From positions 1 to 64,000 of the forward strand of contig JAVHLM010000030.1 in assembly GCA_031082125.1 (NCBI GenBank): a DNA stretch of 64,000 bases, written 5' to 3'. Position numbers and translations under genes: made by a program. The notes beneath the pieces were generated by a model. That model had not been told where the DNA came from. It did no database searches and saw nothing but the letters and a program-made list of their open reading frames with translations. This document shows, piece after piece, positions 44,088 through 54,169 of this stretch; position 1 is the stretch's first letter; each line of letters begins with the position of its first letter. Source of the DNA: Candidatus Eremiobacterota bacterium. GTDB lineage: Bacteria; Vulcanimicrobiota; CADAWZ01; Ess09-12.

Positions 44088-46460
44088 TCAGTAGCTCTTC
44101 ACCTTGAAGTGGCCGATGCAGTTCCCGGCGCCGCTCGTCGCGTCCCTGCAGCACCCGCCGCTGTTCACCCCCGTGCCCTCCGGGCTCCTGCAGAAGAAGC
44201 CGCGGTTCCCCGCTCCCGCCGTGTATTTATTGAGCGAGAGAGGGAGCAGTGAGCCCTCGGGGACCGAGGTGTCGTCAATCCAGTAATCGGCGCAGTTGTA
44301 TTTCATGATGCAGTCGAAATTGCCGCTGTGCTGCCCTCCCACGGCGGCAACCCAGGCCTCCTTGCCATTGATTTTCCTGGTCTTATCGGTTTGGCCATGG
44401 TGGGGCATGCTGACGTTGTGGCCGATCTCATGGCGCACCGTGCTTCTGAGGCACAGGAGCCTGTAGTCATTGTAAGTGGTTCCCTTGTCATCAACGCTGA
44501 GAACGTTGCCAAGGTAACTGTCATAATAATTGATGAGCACCGTGTTCGCGTCCCTGCAAGGCGGCCCCACGTGCGAGGCGAGGCCCGCGGCGTCCATGAC
44601 AAAAGGCCTGAGCTGGCTTGGCAGCATGATGACGAGGATATACTGACTCCCCTTGCAGTGGTCGCCCCCGAGGTAGTTGACGACGTCGTTGCGAAAGTCC
44701 AGGTCATAGAGCACGTTGAGCTTCATTCCCTCATTGGCGAAGACCGTTTTCGCCTCCTGGATGGCGCTGTGGAAATAAGCCGAGTAGTCGAAGACAAAGA
44801 GGTCCATGCGGCGGGGATCAAGGCGGGTCAGCACATTTTCCGTGAGGACGCCTCTGTATTCCTCAAAGCTCGTGAGGCCGTCGCCCCTGTTCGGGCATCC
44901 CGCGAGAGAGTCGCTGTCAGCGTCGGGATCGCTCGCGGAGTTGTCCTTTTCCCATTTGTCGTGGATGCCGTTCTGGTTCCTGTCAAGGGGCAGCATCAGC
45001 TCGCCGGCCTCTTCATCGGCCGTATCGCCCTTCACCTTGGCGGGGAACCAGATCCCTCCGTACATCACCTCGGCCTTGAGGCGCGCCGAAGCCGCCGAGT
45101 CCTTCACATACACCTTCACCCTGTTCTCTTTCTCTGTCACGTCCTTTTTCGTGATCTGAAGGCCTGCCCGGTACTTGAGGTTCCCGGCGAGAGACTTCTC
45201 GCCGATGTCGTATCCCGCGTTGTCACCTTCACGGAAGAACATGTCCTCAAGGGTATCAATGGGGCACTCGTTGTAATGGCAGTATTTCCGCGTCACCTGT
45301 CTTCCTGCGAAGGAGGTGACATGGCTGTAGTCGTCACTCTTGTAGCCCCCGATGCAGTCAGGGCATGGATTGTGGGTGCAGTGGTTTCCCCCGTTGGTAA
45401 AGATGCCGGGATTCTTGGAGGTGTCAAGCAGGGTGAAGCGTATCTCCTCGATCTCCTGGGGAGGGGGATTGGTGAGGGTGAGCCTGTATTCCCTCACCGC
45501 ATCCACTTCAGGGTACCACTGCGACTCCTTCGAGTCCACCGCCTCGAGGACCGCGTCAATCTCCTTTTTAGGGGCGAGGCTCCAGTCAAGGGAGAGCGTG
45601 AACTTCGTGTCATCGCTCACTTCCCTGAAGCCGGGGCTGAAATTGACGGTGCAGGTGGCCTGCTGGGTCCTGGAGCCTGACAGGAAAAACTTGTCAAAGG
45701 AAAAGTCGTCGGCGAAGACAATCTTGTCCTCCTTGATATCGGGACTGTAGGCCCCGGTGTTGGACATCACCGTGTAATGGGTGGTCCTTGAATCGGTGAA
45801 CCTGAAGCCCGCATAGAAGGGGCATTTGTCATCGCGGTCCACATCTTTTGTGCCGCTGCCGCTGAAAATGGAGGTATGGATCCTTGTGCCTTTGCTCTTC
45901 ACTCTCACCTTGATCTCAAGCTCCATCTTCCCGCCTGCGATCCTGTGATCCGTGAAATGCATGCGCCACTCAATGTTGTTCTTATTGAGAATCTCCATGC
46001 ACTCCTTTTCCCACTGGAGCATCTGCTGGTAGTTCTTGAGAGTGTCCCCCTTGACAGGCTCCGGCGGTGAGGGAAAGGTGAGTATCTTGGAATCCGACAT
46101 GGAAGTCTCGTAGGTGCTCGTATTGGTGTCCCCGCTGCGGTAAACCCATACGCCGCGCTCTTTCGAGCTTTCCCCTGCCGCGTAGGTGAGCTTCATCGGG
46201 ATAAGGGAATAGGCGGTGCCCGGCGCATGGGCCAGGATGGAGAAGCCCTCCAGCTCCCAGCGGTACGAGCCCCTGGCGGACACGTCGCCCTCCATCGACA
46301 GGTCGAAGTATCCCCGGTACTTGTCAAACCTCAGGACTGTGCCGGGCTCGGTGTGATAGGCGGGGAGCCCCGCCTGGGCCCTGCCGGCGAGCACAGTGAA
46401 GGCCCAATAGATGAGAACGGCGAATACTGCGGCGATGACAAGCTTCGTCACGGATTTCAT
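44088..46460 (-). CDS. Exported metzincin-type zinc metallopeptidase
   Basis: 790 residues from ATG 46460, with GAGGTG 8 nt upstream; the longer frame to 46532 lacks a site. A signal peptide or anchor occupies 1-30. The catalytic region near residue 675 has HEIGHNVSMPH, the metzincin HEXXHxxxxxH, followed by a Met-turn in DCIMKYN. Upstream, DRNQNGIHDKWEKD and DPDADSDSLAGC resemble calcium-binding thrombospondin-3/EF-like loops. Cys-rich stretches suggest disulfides. It is a secreted or periplasmic protease, first gene of a six-gene same-strand run. Confidence 0.85.
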   Translation of the reverse strand: MKSVTKLVIAAVFAVLIYWAFTVLAGRAQAGLPAYHTEPGTVLRFDKYRGYFDLSMEGDVSARGSYRWELEGFSILAHAPGTAYSLIPMKLTYAAGESSKERGVWVYRSGDTNTSTYETSMSDSKILTFPSPPEPVKGDTLKNYQQMLQWEKECMEILNKNNIEWRMHFTDHRIAGGKMELEIKVRVKSKGTRIHTSIFSGSGTKDVDRDDKCPFYAGFRFTDSRTTHYTVMSNTGAYSPDIKEDKIVFADDFSFDKFFLSGSRTQQATCTVNFSPGFREVSDDTKFTLSLDWSLAPKKEIDAVLEAVDSKESQWYPEVDAVREYRLTLTNPPPQEIEEIRFTLLDTSKNPGIFTNGGNHCTHNPCPDCIGGYKSDDYSHVTSFAGRQVTRKYCHYNECPIDTLEDMFFREGDNAGYDIGEKSLAGNLKYRAGLQITKKDVTEKENRVKVYVKDSAASARLKAEVMYGGIWFPAKVKGDTADEEAGELMLPLDRNQNGIHDKWEKDNSASDPDADSDSLAGCPNRGDGLTSFEEYRGVLTENVLTRLDPRRMDLFVFDYSAYFHSAIQEAKTVFANEGMKLNVLYDLDFRNDVVNYLGGDHCKGSQYILVIMLPSQLRPFVMDAAGLASHVGPPCRDANTVLINYYDSYLGNVLSVDDKGTTYNDYRLLCLRSTVRHEIGHNVSMPHHGQTDKTRKINGKEAWVAAVGGQHSGNFDCIMKYNCADYWIDDTSVPEGSLLPLSLNKYTAGAGNRGFFCRSPEGTGVNSGGCCRDATSGAGNCIGHFKVKSY

Positions 46461-46686
46461 GCTCTTCACCTCTCTTGTGAGGCGGTAATCCCGGCTCTCG
46501 ATCATCCATTGCCGGCGATGAGGGTGCGTCATCTCACCTTTTCTCCCCTGGCGCGGTAATTCCCTCTCGGATGATGAACCCGGGGCAGGGCTTCCTTCCC
46601 TGCAAGGAGGTATTCAGGAGAGGGAAAGGCCCTTCGAGGTGTCGAAGCTTTCAGCACTGCCCATTGAAGCCAGGGAGCGCCGGCAC

Positions 46687-48450
46687 ATGAGCCATCTCAA
46701 GTCCGCAGCAGGAAAAATTGTCTATTTTTTCATTGATCTGCTCTACTTTCTCGTCTCGAAGGTCCTGACCCTGGCGGGCAGGGCCGGGGAGATAACCCGG
46801 TTTGCCTCGTGGATGCTCTATTTTGCGCCCGGGAGCACTTTCTTAAGGCTGCTGCAGGGACACACCTTTATGTGCAGCAAGAGATATGATGAGGCGATAG
46901 CGGTTTTTGACAGTATCAGAGACAAGGTCCCCCCTTCTGAGTTCCCCTTTGCGGCCCGGGCCTACGCCTGTCTCGAGAAGGGGCTTTATCACGATGCCGT
47001 GGAAGACTATACCCGGGCTATTGAGCACTCTCCCCATGACTACAAGATCATTGGCATGCGTGCCGTCACCTTTGAGAAGTGCGGGCTCTTTGAAGAGGCG
47101 ATAGGAGACTACAGCGCCATTATAGCTCTCAAGCCGAAAGACCCGGTGCTTCTGTGGATGCGTGTCAATGCGTACAAGCGTTGCGGGCGGCTCCAGGAAG
47201 CGATAGAGGACTTCGGCAGGATGATTACCATGAAGCCCCGGGCCCCGGGCCTGTTCGTTGAGCGCGCCAAGGTGCTCGCCCAGATGAAGCGTTACCGTGA
47301 GGCCCTTGAGGACTATGACAGGATGGTCTCGATGAAGCCGAAGGACCCGTGGGCGATCAGCATACGGGCCGGAGCCTGCCTGGAAATGGACTTCGTTGAC
47401 AAGGCGATAGAAGACTGCAGCGCAATGATTCCCATGAAGCCCCGGGAAGCCGGTTTTTACCTGCAGCGGGCCAATGCCTTTATGCGGAAGAAGTCCTATC
47501 AGGAGGCCATCCTTGATTTCGAGAGGGCGCTCTCGCTGAAGCCCGCTAATCTCAACGCGCTCGCCGGCATGGCCGAAGCCCTCTTCTGGAAGGGGGCCTT
47601 CCGGGATGCCGTCAATGCCTATGCCCGGTTGATGACGGCAAATCCCCGGAGCGATATTGCTGATAGATCGCTCCTCTTGATAAGGGACCGCAGGGAGTTG
47701 TTCTCTCAGGCGATGGGGGAGTTTGACCGCCTGGTCTCCTCGTATCCGGCCTTTTCATGGCCGTACCGACTGCGAGGCCACTGCCATCTCGCCCTGGGAG
47801 ATACTTCCGCAGCGGCGGCGGACTATACGAGGGCCATCGAGATCGAGCCCCGGGGGATGAACGCATATTTCTTCCGTGGATTTGCCATGCTGGAGGAGGG
47901 GGATGAAAAGAAAGCCCTCGCCGACTTCTCGAAATCACTTGAAAGGCCGCCCTGCAGCGATATGTTCTACATTGCAGCCCTTGTTGAGCGGGGAGCGCTC
48001 CATAGCAGGAGAGGCCGCCATGAAGAGGCTCTCGCGGATATATCCAGGATCATCGAGGTGCGCCCCGATACTCCCCTCTACCTTTCCTTGCGGGGATTCA
48101 CCTATTATTGCCTGAATGCCTGTCATGAAGCCCTCGCTGACCTCTCAAAAGCCATTGAGCTTGATCCCTCCGATGGATTCACCTGGCAATGCCGGGGGAA
48201 CACTTACGGGAAGATGGGGAGACCCGACCTTGCGGTGAGGGACCTCGAGAGAGCCCAGGAGCTCATGATTGCACCCGAAGCGTCGGAGATTGAATTGAGT
48301 GCCCTCTCGGCGCTGGTTCGGATCGGCCGCGACCCTGAGAAGCACCTTGACAGGATAAATGAAGCGCTGCAGAGCTATGAAGGAGAATCACTGGAGCTGC
48401 TGCTGAGGATAGCGGAGCTGGAGAACCCCGAGCCGCCACCCGGGGAATGA
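46687..48450 (+). CDS. TPR-repeat protein with N-terminal membrane segment
   Basis: 587 residues from ATG 46687 (GGGAG about 10 nt upstream); GTG 46639 is an in-frame alternative. The N-terminus contains a hydrophobic stretch (IVYFFIDLLYFLVSKVLTLAG). From about residue 60 to 560 it is almost entirely tetratricopeptide repeats, with recurrent YxxAIxDYSAxIxLKPKDP, for example YDEAIAVFDSIRDKVP and YREALEDYDRMVSMKPKDP. It acts as a scaffold for protein complexes. It is separated from the giant fusion gene downstream by a promoter. Confidence 0.85.
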   Translation: MSHLKSAAGKIVYFFIDLLYFLVSKVLTLAGRAGEITRFASWMLYFAPGSTFLRLLQGHTFMCSKRYDEAIAVFDSIRDKVPPSEFPFAARAYACLEKGLYHDAVEDYTRAIEHSPHDYKIIGMRAVTFEKCGLFEEAIGDYSAIIALKPKDPVLLWMRVNAYKRCGRLQEAIEDFGRMITMKPRAPGLFVERAKVLAQMKRYREALEDYDRMVSMKPKDPWAISIRAGACLEMDFVDKAIEDCSAMIPMKPREAGFYLQRANAFMRKKSYQEAILDFERALSLKPANLNALAGMAEALFWKGAFRDAVNAYARLMTANPRSDIADRSLLLIRDRRELFSQAMGEFDRLVSSYPAFSWPYRLRGHCHLALGDTSAAAADYTRAIEIEPRGMNAYFFRGFAMLEEGDEKKALADFSKSLERPPCSDMFYIAALVERGALHSRRGRHEEALADISRIIEVRPDTPLYLSLRGFTYYCLNACHEALADLSKAIELDPSDGFTWQCRGNTYGKMGRPDLAVRDLERAQELMIAPEASEIELSALSALVRIGRDPEKHLDRINEALQSYEGESLELLLRIAELENPEPPPGE

Positions 48451-48557
48451 AGGCAGGGGACCTGATCTGCCGGTATCTCCTCTTAGAAGGCGGAAGGCAG
48501 AGTGCTGCTCCCCCGCTGAAGTGACTATTTCTTAATAGAACGTTAACAATGCATATG

Positions 48558-48586
48558 TTGAAGTGGATCCTGCCATGGCTTATAAT
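48558..48586 (+). promoter_or_regulatory. Sigma-70-type promoter of the giant fusion gene
   Basis: TTGAAG (48558-48563), a 17-nt spacer, TATAAT (48581-48586). Initiation is expected near 48593-48595, so the leader before ATG 48616 is only about 20 nt, and the in-frame ATG 48595 would be leaderless. Confidence 0.65.
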
Positions 48587-48615
48587 ACCATGGGATGCTG
48601 TGCGCGAGGATAAGC

Positions 48616-51600
48616 ATGGACAGGATACTGGGAAATATCGGAAACAAGTTCATAGAAAAGTACCAGCAGCACGTCTCGGGTGACCTTGCCGACGAGCGCG
48701 ACTATGACTGCAGATACACGCCGTCATGCTCCGAATACACCCATCAGGCCGTAGATCAGTACGGCCTGATTAAAGGCGGAGCCATGGGCTTCATGCGCAT
48801 CATGCGCTGCCACGGAGGCGCCGAGGGCGGCTTCGACCCCGTTATTGCCGGGGGCGGGGAAGGCGACGGCTTCGTCCCAGCCCATAAGAACTACCAGTAT
48901 GAGTCAGCCGAGAAGATAATGGCCTATTCGAAAGCCCCGGCGGCCTCACACCACACCACTAAATCCGATGAAGCGCTGCCTGAGAAGAAAAGCGAGCCAC
49001 AAGGCTTCAGGGAGACTGTGAAGAAGGCGTGGCGCTCATCGGTGGCGGGGGCCTGCAGCGTTGCAGGGGGAATTGCAGGGGGCATGCTTTTTTCGCTGTT
49101 GGGAGCCGGGCTGGGCGGATGGCTGGGGACGGCGGCCGGCCGTGACAGGATCGATGACGTCAACGCGAAGATTGCGAAAAACTATTCGCCCGAGTCGGTC
49201 TATGGCTTTGCAAAGATAGAAAATGCAGTGGCCAAGCCCTCCTATCTCCTTAATAAATTCATTGAAGCTGAAACGGGAAGCGCCACGGCGGCCCGTGTCG
49301 CAGGGAGCTTCATGGGAGGGCCTCTGGGAATTGCCGTAGGAGGCTTTAAGGGTTTTCTGAAGGGCATGAAGACAGGAAGCCAGTATGGCCGTCTCTTTGG
49401 CCGCTCACTCACAGGCCGTCATAAGGCCGCTGAGACAACCCCGACGGCAGGGCGCGAGGGCTCTCCGGCGCCGGAGCGCGATGCTTTTACGCCGGCGTCT
49501 TCTTTCCTTAAGGAGAGGCCTCTCTTCAGGGTGGGCGGTACCACGGTAGCGCCCCTCGTCAACGGCGATGCCGCCACGGCCATGGCAGAGCTTGTGAAGG
49601 AAGCGAAAACCTCGGTGGACATCGAGATCTTCTCCATCAGGAGCGAGGAGATGGTGAAAGTCCTGAAAGAGAAGCTCGGCGAGGGGGTGAAGGTCAGGAT
49701 CATCAACAATCCTCCGGGCCGCAATGCCGAGGAGATTGAATACCACAAAAAGGCCATAGACGAGCTGAAAGGCGCCGGCGCCGAAGTCATGGAATATCCC
49801 CTCTTCAAGTCCGCGTGGCAGTTCAACCATACCAAGCTGATCATAGTCGATGACCATGCGGCCCTCATGGGGAGCAAGAACTGGAGCGACGATTTCAGGA
49901 TGAAGAAGGATTTCGACGTGGCCTTCCTTCTCACGGGCGACACCGTCGATGAGGCCCGGAGGATTTTCGCCGGGGACTGGAAGGCCTGCGGTGGAAAAAC
50001 CCCGGAGGTGGCGCACCGCGACGAAAGCCCCGGGGTGGAGCTTCAAGTGAGCGAGCCCTTCCGCTACGATGCAGGAGAGGCTGTCAGGAAGAGCATCAGG
50101 GAAGCGGCATCTTCCATAGACGTGGGAATGTACTGGCTCACCGACAAGGAAGTCCTCGGTGAGCTCGTGGAAGCGGCAGAAGAGCGGCATGTGAAGGTGA
50201 GGGTCCTCCTCTCCCGGTCTGATGAGAACCGTGCCGCGAAGGAGATCCTTGAGCGCGCCGGCGTCGAGGTGAGAGTGTTCTCGCCGCCCGGGGGGGACGG
50301 GCCCCAGAGGGCCTCGTACCACACCAAGATGGCTGTCTTTGACGACAGGAAGGTCGTCGCCGGCTCATGCGACTGGACCACCCAGGCCTTTTACCTCAAC
50401 CACGAGCTCAACATCGCCATAGATGACGCCGGGGTGGCCCGGCACATGAAGGAGGCCTTCCTGAAGGACTGGGACAGCTTCGGGAAGAAGGACGGCGATT
50501 TTGACAGGCGGTTCGAGATGAAGGGCCTCGCCCGCGTCAACGAGCTCCAGAGAAAGATCTCGCAGAAGCTCCCGTCGAGCCTTGCCAAGACCGGAATGAT
50601 GCTCGCAGGCATCGTGGGATCGGCGAAGCGCCTCTTCCGCAGCGGTCCTGCGATCCCCGGCCCGTCAGAGGGCTTCAGCACAGAGGCGCCGGCTCTCAGG
50701 GCGGCAGGAAAGCTTTCCCTGCCGGAGCTCCGCGAGCCCATAAAGATGCAGGCTGTCTCCGGGAAGGGCGCTCTGGAAGCCACGTCCGCCCTCACGAAGA
50801 TGGAGCTCAACCCCATGATGATGGGAGTCTCAGGCAATGTGCTCGTAAAAAACGCGTCGGGCGGGGCAGAGCTCACCATCCCCGAGGCCTCGTCGATTGC
50901 CCGCCAGGTGGCGCGCCAGCTCCTCATCGGGAAGCTCGATTCCCGGAGCGTCACCGAGATAGTCATCGTAGGCGACATGAAAGAGGTGAATGCCCTGCAG
51001 GCCAGCCCTTCGGGGAAGGTACACCGGCAGTCCGGCGGGGGCGTGATAATCGATACCGATCCAGAGCAGCCTTTCCGAAGGGTCTATCTGAACAGGAACC
51101 TTTTCTCAAAGGACAGGAAGCTCCCTGGCGGCCTGAATCTCTCGGTCTTCAGGAAAGACGATCCCGACAAGGTCACAATCGTGCCGGTCCTTGGGAAGCG
51201 CCCCCTGAGCCCCCCCATTGACAAGGATTCCTCAATGTTCTGCGGAGGGCTTGTCTCCATATCGGCAGAGCCGCCCGAAGGCTTCTTCGCCGGCTCGACG
51301 GCCCAGGAGATGGCCAGGGCGGGCCACAAGGCAAAGCCCGCCAGAGATGCCGACATCTGGCTTTACCGGGTGCCTGACACCCGGCAGCAGAATTACTTCC
51401 AGTTCACCTATCCCAGCGAGGACAGGCCCCTTGACACGCCCAGGGAGGGAAAGTTCAAGATAGCCACGGGCTTCGGGCCCGCAAGCAACCCCCTGTCGGC
51501 GGGCACTTCCGAGGCCGATCTGCTGTGGTTCGGCGACGAGCAGCACGGCACGCTGAAAGACTACATGGACACCATTGCGAAGCCCGGCCTCACCGTCGAG

Positions 51601-54150
51601 GACCTTTACCGGCACCAGGGCTTCGTGCAGCGCCTCTCGCAGAATGAGGTGCTGCTGGGAAGCCCCGATCTCACCCACACGCTCACCAAGCAGGGGTTCA
51701 GTGAGCTCGAGACCGATCCCCGGTACTACAGGAAGATTTACAGCCGCGAATACGACGCCTTCCTGAAGGGCCTGTTCCGGGAGTCGTCAGGCGGCCCGCC
51801 CGCCAGGACAAGCTACCTGCTTGCCACCTCGCGGGGATGCTCCCAGGGATGCACCATATGCTGCTCCGGCGGCGTCAAGTCATTTCAGTTTTTCGACGGG
51901 AAGCGCATCATGACTGAGCTTGAGAAGATCGCCGCGCTGGAGAAGCCGAAGGATGGAGAGATTATCGACATCTTTTTCCTGGACAGCAACCTGAACAACA
52001 ACGCCGAGCGCATGATCGAGCTTGCCGATCTCTACGAGAAGAGCCCCCTGAAAGGCAAATTCCGCTTCTACTGCCGCCACAGCAGTCCCAACGGCTTCCT
52101 GACACCGGGCGAGAATGGCGGCAAGGAGGTCAACAGGGAGCTCGTGGCAGCCTACGGAAAGCTGGGGCTCAAAGAAGTCGTGATGGGCATTGACACTTAT
52201 GACGACAACAGCACGCTTACCATGAAGACGCGGCGGAACGTGGTGGCCGAAAAAGAGGGAGAGACGCGCCCCACTTACATGGCAGGCGAGATCAGGGAGC
52301 TCATCAGGGCCCTCGAGAAGGAAGGACTCACAAGCCGCGGCTTTTACATCACCAACAACCCCTGGGTCACCGATATGGACCGCCTTGACTCCTATTACCA
52401 CATCATGGCGCTCTGGCTTGAAAATCCCCACTTCTCCATCGACGCGAGAAACAGGGAGGTCCTCCAGCTCAAGCCTTTTGACGGGAGCCCCATCACCGAC
52501 GTGGCCGCCGGGATGAAAACGAAGGTCCTTGAGAAGGGCCGTTTCGTCGCCAGGGGGCCTCTCGGCGAGCTTGACGAGATGATGCAGTGGAGCGCCTTGA
52601 ATGACCCGCGGGCCAGGGGAGATGCCGGCAAGGCCGTCGGGCAGTTCAGGGAGGGCATCAGCTCCATCAGGCAGAAGGCCGGGGAGGTCTTCAATGACAG
52701 CTCCCGTTCTGCTGGCGACCGCCGCAGGGCCGAGCTCGTGATCCGCAAGATGATAGAGCGGGACAGGGAGCTCTCCGCGATGATGGAGGGCCTTAGCGGA
52801 GCAGGGCCGGCGTCGGCATTCCTGAAAGATGCCCGGGCCTTTGCGGAGGCTTACAAGGACCTGCCGCCCTTCAACCCCGCCGATCAGAAGAGCGATTTCC
52901 TCTCAGCGGCGCAGACGCTTTTCGACGGCCTCCGCCGCACCCTTCCCCTCAAGATGGAGATGCCGCCGCCTGCCCCTGATCCGGGCAAGCCTGGGTACCG
53001 CGGGGAGATTGCATCGCTTGACCCGGGGGATCCCCATACCATCAAGGACCTGGAGCGCTACCTGGAGGACAACCTCGGCGCCGCTGCGATGGAGGCCATA
53101 AAGTCCGGCAATGAGCCTTTCGTGATACTTCAGGGCGAGGGGAGCAGGGCTTTCGACGCCATGAAGGCCCGGGGCTGGAAGGTGCTGGAGAAGGTGGAGA
53201 AGCGCGAGGGCTTCCACCAGGTCTGCCGCGTCCAGGACGGGGCGGGGAAGGCCATGTATGCCGTCGTGCGCGTCAACGGCGATGACCGCGTCCTCCATAT
53301 CCAGAGCCTTCTCAGGCTCGCGGGGCTCCCAGCGGACCGACTCAGCACCGCAGGCCGTTACACCCCCGTCAAGGACGATTTCCTGAAAGCCTTCGAGTCT
53401 CTTGGCCACGTGCCGGATTACGTGGTGTACGGGATGGGGAAGACGGCGGCGGCGGCCCTGATGACGGCAAAGCCTCTTCACAACGCGAAAGAGCTCGCCG
53501 GAGTCTTTTCCGGCAAAAAGCCCGCCGGGGGGGCAGCTCCCCCGGGGAAAGAGCCGGCTCACGACCTGAGCGGCCTTTCAGTGCACGTCATGGAGCTGGA
53601 GAACGGGAAGCACCTGTGGTTCCTGCCCCCGCTCTACGGCGATTTATCAAAGGATGTGATGGCGGCTCTCATCGAGCACGGTGCGAAGGACATCACCTTC
53701 ATGGGCACCTGCGGCGCCGTCAATCCCTCCTATCGGGTGGGGCAGATAGCCACCCCCGTTGAGCGGCTCAGGCCTGACGGAAGCCGTGAGCGCCTCGACT
53801 GGCTCGCTCCCTCCCCTGGCGCCACGCCCGGCACTTACACGCGCGTCGCCACTCCCAACCTTGAGACGGTGCAGTGGGCACGGGACACGGTAAAAATCGG
53901 GGTGGACACCGTTGAAGTAGAGCTCGGCTATTGGCTCGATGAGCTCAAGAGCCACCCTGAAATAAAGTTTCGTGTGCAGAACGTGGTGAGCGATGTGATC
54001 CAGGGAGATCACCATGCCGACATGACCCAGTGGAACAGCCTGAACAATGTCAAGAGCATGGGCGCCATAAGGCGGAGCCTGGAAAAGGGTCTGGGCCTCC
54101 CGCCGGAAGAGCTCAGGGTGAAGAGCCTGGAATCCCGCACCATATGCTGA
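48616..54150 (+). CDS. Giant fusion: YidD domain, two PLD motifs, radical-SAM-like domain, nucleoside-phosphorylase-like domain
   Basis: 1844 residues from ATG 48616 (GAGGA 5 nt upstream; the MDRIL start resembles YidD proteins). Residues about 1-75 match YidD (DUF37): YQQHVSG, then CRYTPSCSEYTHQAVDQYG and RIMRCHGGAEGGFDPV. A Gly-rich hydrophobic region follows (about 145-180). Two phospholipase D HKD motifs appear: FNHTKLIIVDD with GSKNW (near 405) and YHTKMAVFDD with GSCDW (near 568). Cys1075-x3-Cys1079-x2-Cys1082 in SRGCSQGCTICC is a radical SAM cluster motif; the domain spans roughly 1060-1330. The C-terminus (about 1630-1844) resembles the phosphorylase/nucleosidase (PNP/UDP) fold, with FMGTCGAVNPSYRVGQIATP and DTVEVELG followed by VVSDVIQGDHH. 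The combination is unknown to me; each domain call rests on motifs. Confidence 0.8.
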   Translation: MDRILGNIGNKFIEKYQQHVSGDLADERDYDCRYTPSCSEYTHQAVDQYGLIKGGAMGFMRIMRCHGGAEGGFDPVIAGGGEGDGFVPAHKNYQYESAEKIMAYSKAPAASHHTTKSDEALPEKKSEPQGFRETVKKAWRSSVAGACSVAGGIAGGMLFSLLGAGLGGWLGTAAGRDRIDDVNAKIAKNYSPESVYGFAKIENAVAKPSYLLNKFIEAETGSATAARVAGSFMGGPLGIAVGGFKGFLKGMKTGSQYGRLFGRSLTGRHKAAETTPTAGREGSPAPERDAFTPASSFLKERPLFRVGGTTVAPLVNGDAATAMAELVKEAKTSVDIEIFSIRSEEMVKVLKEKLGEGVKVRIINNPPGRNAEEIEYHKKAIDELKGAGAEVMEYPLFKSAWQFNHTKLIIVDDHAALMGSKNWSDDFRMKKDFDVAFLLTGDTVDEARRIFAGDWKACGGKTPEVAHRDESPGVELQVSEPFRYDAGEAVRKSIREAASSIDVGMYWLTDKEVLGELVEAAEERHVKVRVLLSRSDENRAAKEILERAGVEVRVFSPPGGDGPQRASYHTKMAVFDDRKVVAGSCDWTTQAFYLNHELNIAIDDAGVARHMKEAFLKDWDSFGKKDGDFDRRFEMKGLARVNELQRKISQKLPSSLAKTGMMLAGIVGSAKRLFRSGPAIPGPSEGFSTEAPALRAAGKLSLPELREPIKMQAVSGKGALEATSALTKMELNPMMMGVSGNVLVKNASGGAELTIPEASSIARQVARQLLIGKLDSRSVTEIVIVGDMKEVNALQASPSGKVHRQSGGGVIIDTDPEQPFRRVYLNRNLFSKDRKLPGGLNLSVFRKDDPDKVTIVPVLGKRPLSPPIDKDSSMFCGGLVSISAEPPEGFFAGSTAQEMARAGHKAKPARDADIWLYRVPDTRQQNYFQFTYPSEDRPLDTPREGKFKIATGFGPASNPLSAGTSEADLLWFGDEQHGTLKDYMDTIAKPGLTVEDLYRHQGFVQRLSQNEVLLGSPDLTHTLTKQGFSELETDPRYYRKIYSREYDAFLKGLFRESSGGPPARTSYLLATSRGCSQGCTICCSGGVKSFQFFDGKRIMTELEKIAALEKPKDGEIIDIFFLDSNLNNNAERMIELADLYEKSPLKGKFRFYCRHSSPNGFLTPGENGGKEVNRELVAAYGKLGLKEVVMGIDTYDDNSTLTMKTRRNVVAEKEGETRPTYMAGEIRELIRALEKEGLTSRGFYITNNPWVTDMDRLDSYYHIMALWLENPHFSIDARNREVLQLKPFDGSPITDVAAGMKTKVLEKGRFVARGPLGELDEMMQWSALNDPRARGDAGKAVGQFREGISSIRQKAGEVFNDSSRSAGDRRRAELVIRKMIERDRELSAMMEGLSGAGPASAFLKDARAFAEAYKDLPPFNPADQKSDFLSAAQTLFDGLRRTLPLKMEMPPPAPDPGKPGYRGEIASLDPGDPHTIKDLERYLEDNLGAAAMEAIKSGNEPFVILQGEGSRAFDAMKARGWKVLEKVEKREGFHQVCRVQDGAGKAMYAVVRVNGDDRVLHIQSLLRLAGLPADRLSTAGRYTPVKDDFLKAFESLGHVPDYVVYGMGKTAAAALMTAKPLHNAKELAGVFSGKKPAGGAAPPGKEPAHDLSGLSVHVMELENGKHLWFLPPLYGDLSKDVMAALIEHGAKDITFMGTCGAVNPSYRVGQIATPVERLRPDGSRERLDWLAPSPGATPGTYTRVATPNLETVQWARDTVKIGVDTVEVELGYWLDELKSHPEIKFRVQNVVSDVIQGDHHADMTQWNSLNNVKSMGAIRRSLEKGLGLPPEELRVKSLESRTIC

Positions 54151-54169
54151 TAGAATCGGCAGCCGGCCA

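Noticed and set aside
44328-45680. 450-residue plus-strand frame antisense to the metzincin gene
   Set aside because: The minus-strand protein has the complete HEXXH and Met-turn; the plus frame has no site or motif.
49405-50322. 305-residue minus-strand frame in the PLD region
   Set aside because: The plus strand has two intact HKD motifs and GC-typical codons; the minus frame is a shadow.
53647-54015. 122-residue minus-strand frame inside the giant fusion gene
   Set aside because: The plus frame carries the conserved phosphorylase-like motifs; the minus frame has none.
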